From Prevotellaceae bacterium UBA1746 (GTDB lineage Bacteria; Bacteroidota; Bacteroidia; Bacteroidales; Bacteroidaceae): a DNA stretch of 7,108 bases. A model generated the notes under the pieces. It saw only the letters and a program-made list of their open reading frames with translations, did no database searches and was not told where the DNA came from. Made by a program: the position numbers and the translations under genes. Every line of letters begins with the position of its first letter. The stretch's first letter is position 1. The stretch is from NCBI GenBank assembly GCA_905369775.1, contig CAJPJR010000092.1, positions 1 through 7,108 on the forward strand, in the 5' to 3' direction. Shown here piece after piece: positions 6,278 through 7,108 of the stretch.

Positions 6278-6372
6278 TGGCACGGCGGGGAGTCGAACCC
6301 CGCGGCGGTCTTGTACAGATGAGAGCATAGACAAATACAAGGCGTTAATGTCGCCCTCTTCCCTGGCGTGCC
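6278..6372 (-). tRNA. tRNA-like element 2 (isotype unclear, atypical core)
   Basis: A 95-base element. GGCACGC at 6372-6366 pairs with CCGTGCC at 6285-6279 in six of seven positions (C-C mismatch at the inner pair), with discriminator A at 6278 and no encoded CCA. The T arm is perfect: CGGGG, loop TTCGACT, CCCCG. It can extend to six pairs, giving a 6+6 acceptor/T helix of the usual total of twelve. Inside, GGCG-ACATTAA-CGCC forms a hairpin with a 7-base loop, and TTGTA/TACAA forms a stem around a 20-base loop. No D loop with GG and no anticodon loop with U33 can be identified, so no isotype is given. The layout parallels tRNA-like element 1: a short hairpin, then a stem with a very large loop, then the T arm. 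It could be a noncanonical tRNA, a decayed tRNA or an RNA-processing signal. Confidence 0.58.
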
Positions 6373-6458
6373 GAGTTCCCCGCCCGCGTCATCACGACGA
6401 AGGGGGGATTCGCAAAGCAAATTACATACAAATCAAAACATAGTCGTATTTCAAAGCG

Positions 6459-7108
6459 TCACCCGTTGATTTTTCGGGATATGTCCGCGAGGTCGATTGC
6501 GCGGCCGGAGCGTCCGAGATGATAATCGATGGCATAGCACAGCACGTCCACGAATTCATCGTGAGGCTTCGACGGGAACCCGCACACCTCGTCGATGAAG
6601 GCTTCGCACCACGCCCCGTCTACAAGTATCACCCGCCCGCATTCCACCGACGGCGAGGCGGCATTTAGGCGCGTTTCCTTGCTCTCCTTCGGAGTCGGCG
6701 TCTTCGTAACGTTCAACCCCGTAACGTCTCGCAGCTGATCGATCACGGAAAGGCCGTTTGCCTTCGGCTCGATGCGAATGGAACTCCGCGATGTGTAGCC
6801 GTGCTCCTCGACATAGGAAGGGATGAAGCGCAGGAGATCGGGGAATTTCATGAGCACCTTTTGCCCGTGGGTGATGTAGAGATCGTTGCCTACCTTGCAC
6901 GTCGCAATGATGCCCGTCGGGTCGTTCGTCGTCTTGTCCGTGTAGGCCGTGTCGATGAAGAACGTCGGGGGCGTGCTACGGGCGATACGGGCGAACTCCG
7001 CGGCGGAAATGCGCCCGAACCATTCGCGCTTGATGATGTTGCCGCCTTCAATCGTCGGGCGCTGCTGATAGAGCGCGGCAAAGGTGCGGGGGGCGCGCCT
7101 TTCGGCTT
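6459..7108 (-). CDS. Terminase large subunit, C-terminal nuclease part (gene starts beyond the right edge)
   Basis: The last 215 codons of the packaging motor protein, entering from the right edge in an open frame and stopping with TGA at 6461-6459. The first visible part (FAALYQQRPTIEGGN, then IIKREWF) is the linker typical of TerL after the ATPase domain. The RNase H-like nuclease follows with its three expected acidic sites: the aspartate in FFIDTAYTDK (6953-6951), the glutamate in IEPKANG (6770-6768) and the aspartate in DEFVDVLCYAID (6548-6546). These residues bind the metal ions that cut the DNA concatemer. The ATPase half with Walker A and B lies outside the window. All three nuclease residues are present, so the enzyme looks intact here. 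The gene is followed by the structured non-coding region rather than directly by the portal gene. Confidence 0.9.
   Translation of the reverse strand, partial: AERRAPRTFAALYQQRPTIEGGNIIKREWFGRISAAEFARIARSTPPTFFIDTAYTDKTTNDPTGIIATCKVGNDLYITHGQKVLMKFPDLLRFIPSYVEEHGYTSRSSIRIEPKANGLSVIDQLRDVTGLNVTKTPTPKESKETRLNAASPSVECGRVILVDGAWCEAFIDEVCGFPSKPHDEFVDVLCYAIDYHLGRSGRAIDLADISRKING

Larger units (their letters stand above)
6026..6458. other. 433-base non-coding region between terminase and portal, rich in RNA-like structure
   Basis: No convincing protein gene is present. In minus-strand order the region holds an unexplained stretch after the terminase stop (6458-6373), tRNA-like element 2 (6372-6278), an A/T-rich spacer in which GGTA (6260-6257) can pair with TACC (6242-6239), a long GC-rich hairpin (6238-6206), tRNA-like element 1 (6201-6115), a small hairpin with stem TCCG/CGGA (6113-6110 and 6102-6099) and a U-rich loop, and the direct repeat next to the portal start. 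I could not find a convincing -33/-7 promoter pair. The concentration of structure in a head operon whose other gaps are mostly 12 to 43 bases suggests selection. Confidence 0.6.

Noticed and set aside
5913..6443. Plus-strand and minus-strand open frames crossing the terminase-portal gap
   Set aside because: They run through two elements with perfect T arms and show no recognisable protein character.
1..7108. CRISPR array, insertion sequence, integrase or attachment site
   Set aside because: No regularly spaced repeats, transposase motifs, terminal inverted repeats or recombinase signatures were seen; the tRNA-like elements lie inside the head module, not at a prophage boundary.

Overview
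The window is the head-morphogenesis and DNA-packaging module of a tailed phage or prophage, almost certainly of a Bacteroidales host. The assignment rests on three things. The structural protein families are those of gut Bacteroidales phages. No gene start has a Shine-Dalgarno sequence. Two TAnnTTTG-type -7 promoter elements, characteristic of Bacteroidota, lie in the one real regulatory gap. Most of the window is fairly GC-rich, which would suit an Alistipes-like host, but the genus cannot be fixed from this sequence.

All phage structural genes are on the minus strand, so the module reads from right to left. In transcription order they are: the C-terminal nuclease half of the terminase large subunit (edge of window to 6459); a 433-base non-coding stretch (6458-6026) holding two tRNA-like elements and other RNA-like structure; the portal protein (6025-4637); an 820-residue MuF-type minor head protein with a C-terminal ADP-ribosyltransferase (ART) domain (4624-2162); a scaffold-like protein (1656-979); a head-fibre or decoration-like protein (935-366); and the N-terminal 117 residues of the major capsid protein (353 to the left edge). 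The only gene I accept on the plus strand is a small acidic protein at 1857-2186, which converges on the ART gene and overlaps its 3' end by 25 bases.

Two regions stand out. First, the MuF-ART gene and its convergent partner look like a phage-borne polymorphic toxin cassette. The head-binding N-terminus is GC-rich, the toxin tip and the small gene are clearly AT-richer, and the composition changes at a low-complexity linker. The small gene is a natural candidate for the immunity protein and has its own promoter-like element. Second, the gap between terminase and portal carries two elements with good tRNA acceptor and T arms but no recognisable D arm or anticodon arm, plus a long hairpin between them and a 21-bp-spaced direct repeat next to the portal start. 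This could be a set of unusual phage tRNAs, or tRNA-like RNAs used as processing signals.

Functionally, terminase and portal package DNA, scaffold and capsid protein build the shell, the fibre-like protein decorates it, and MuF sits at the portal inside the head. That position would allow the ART domain to be delivered with the DNA.
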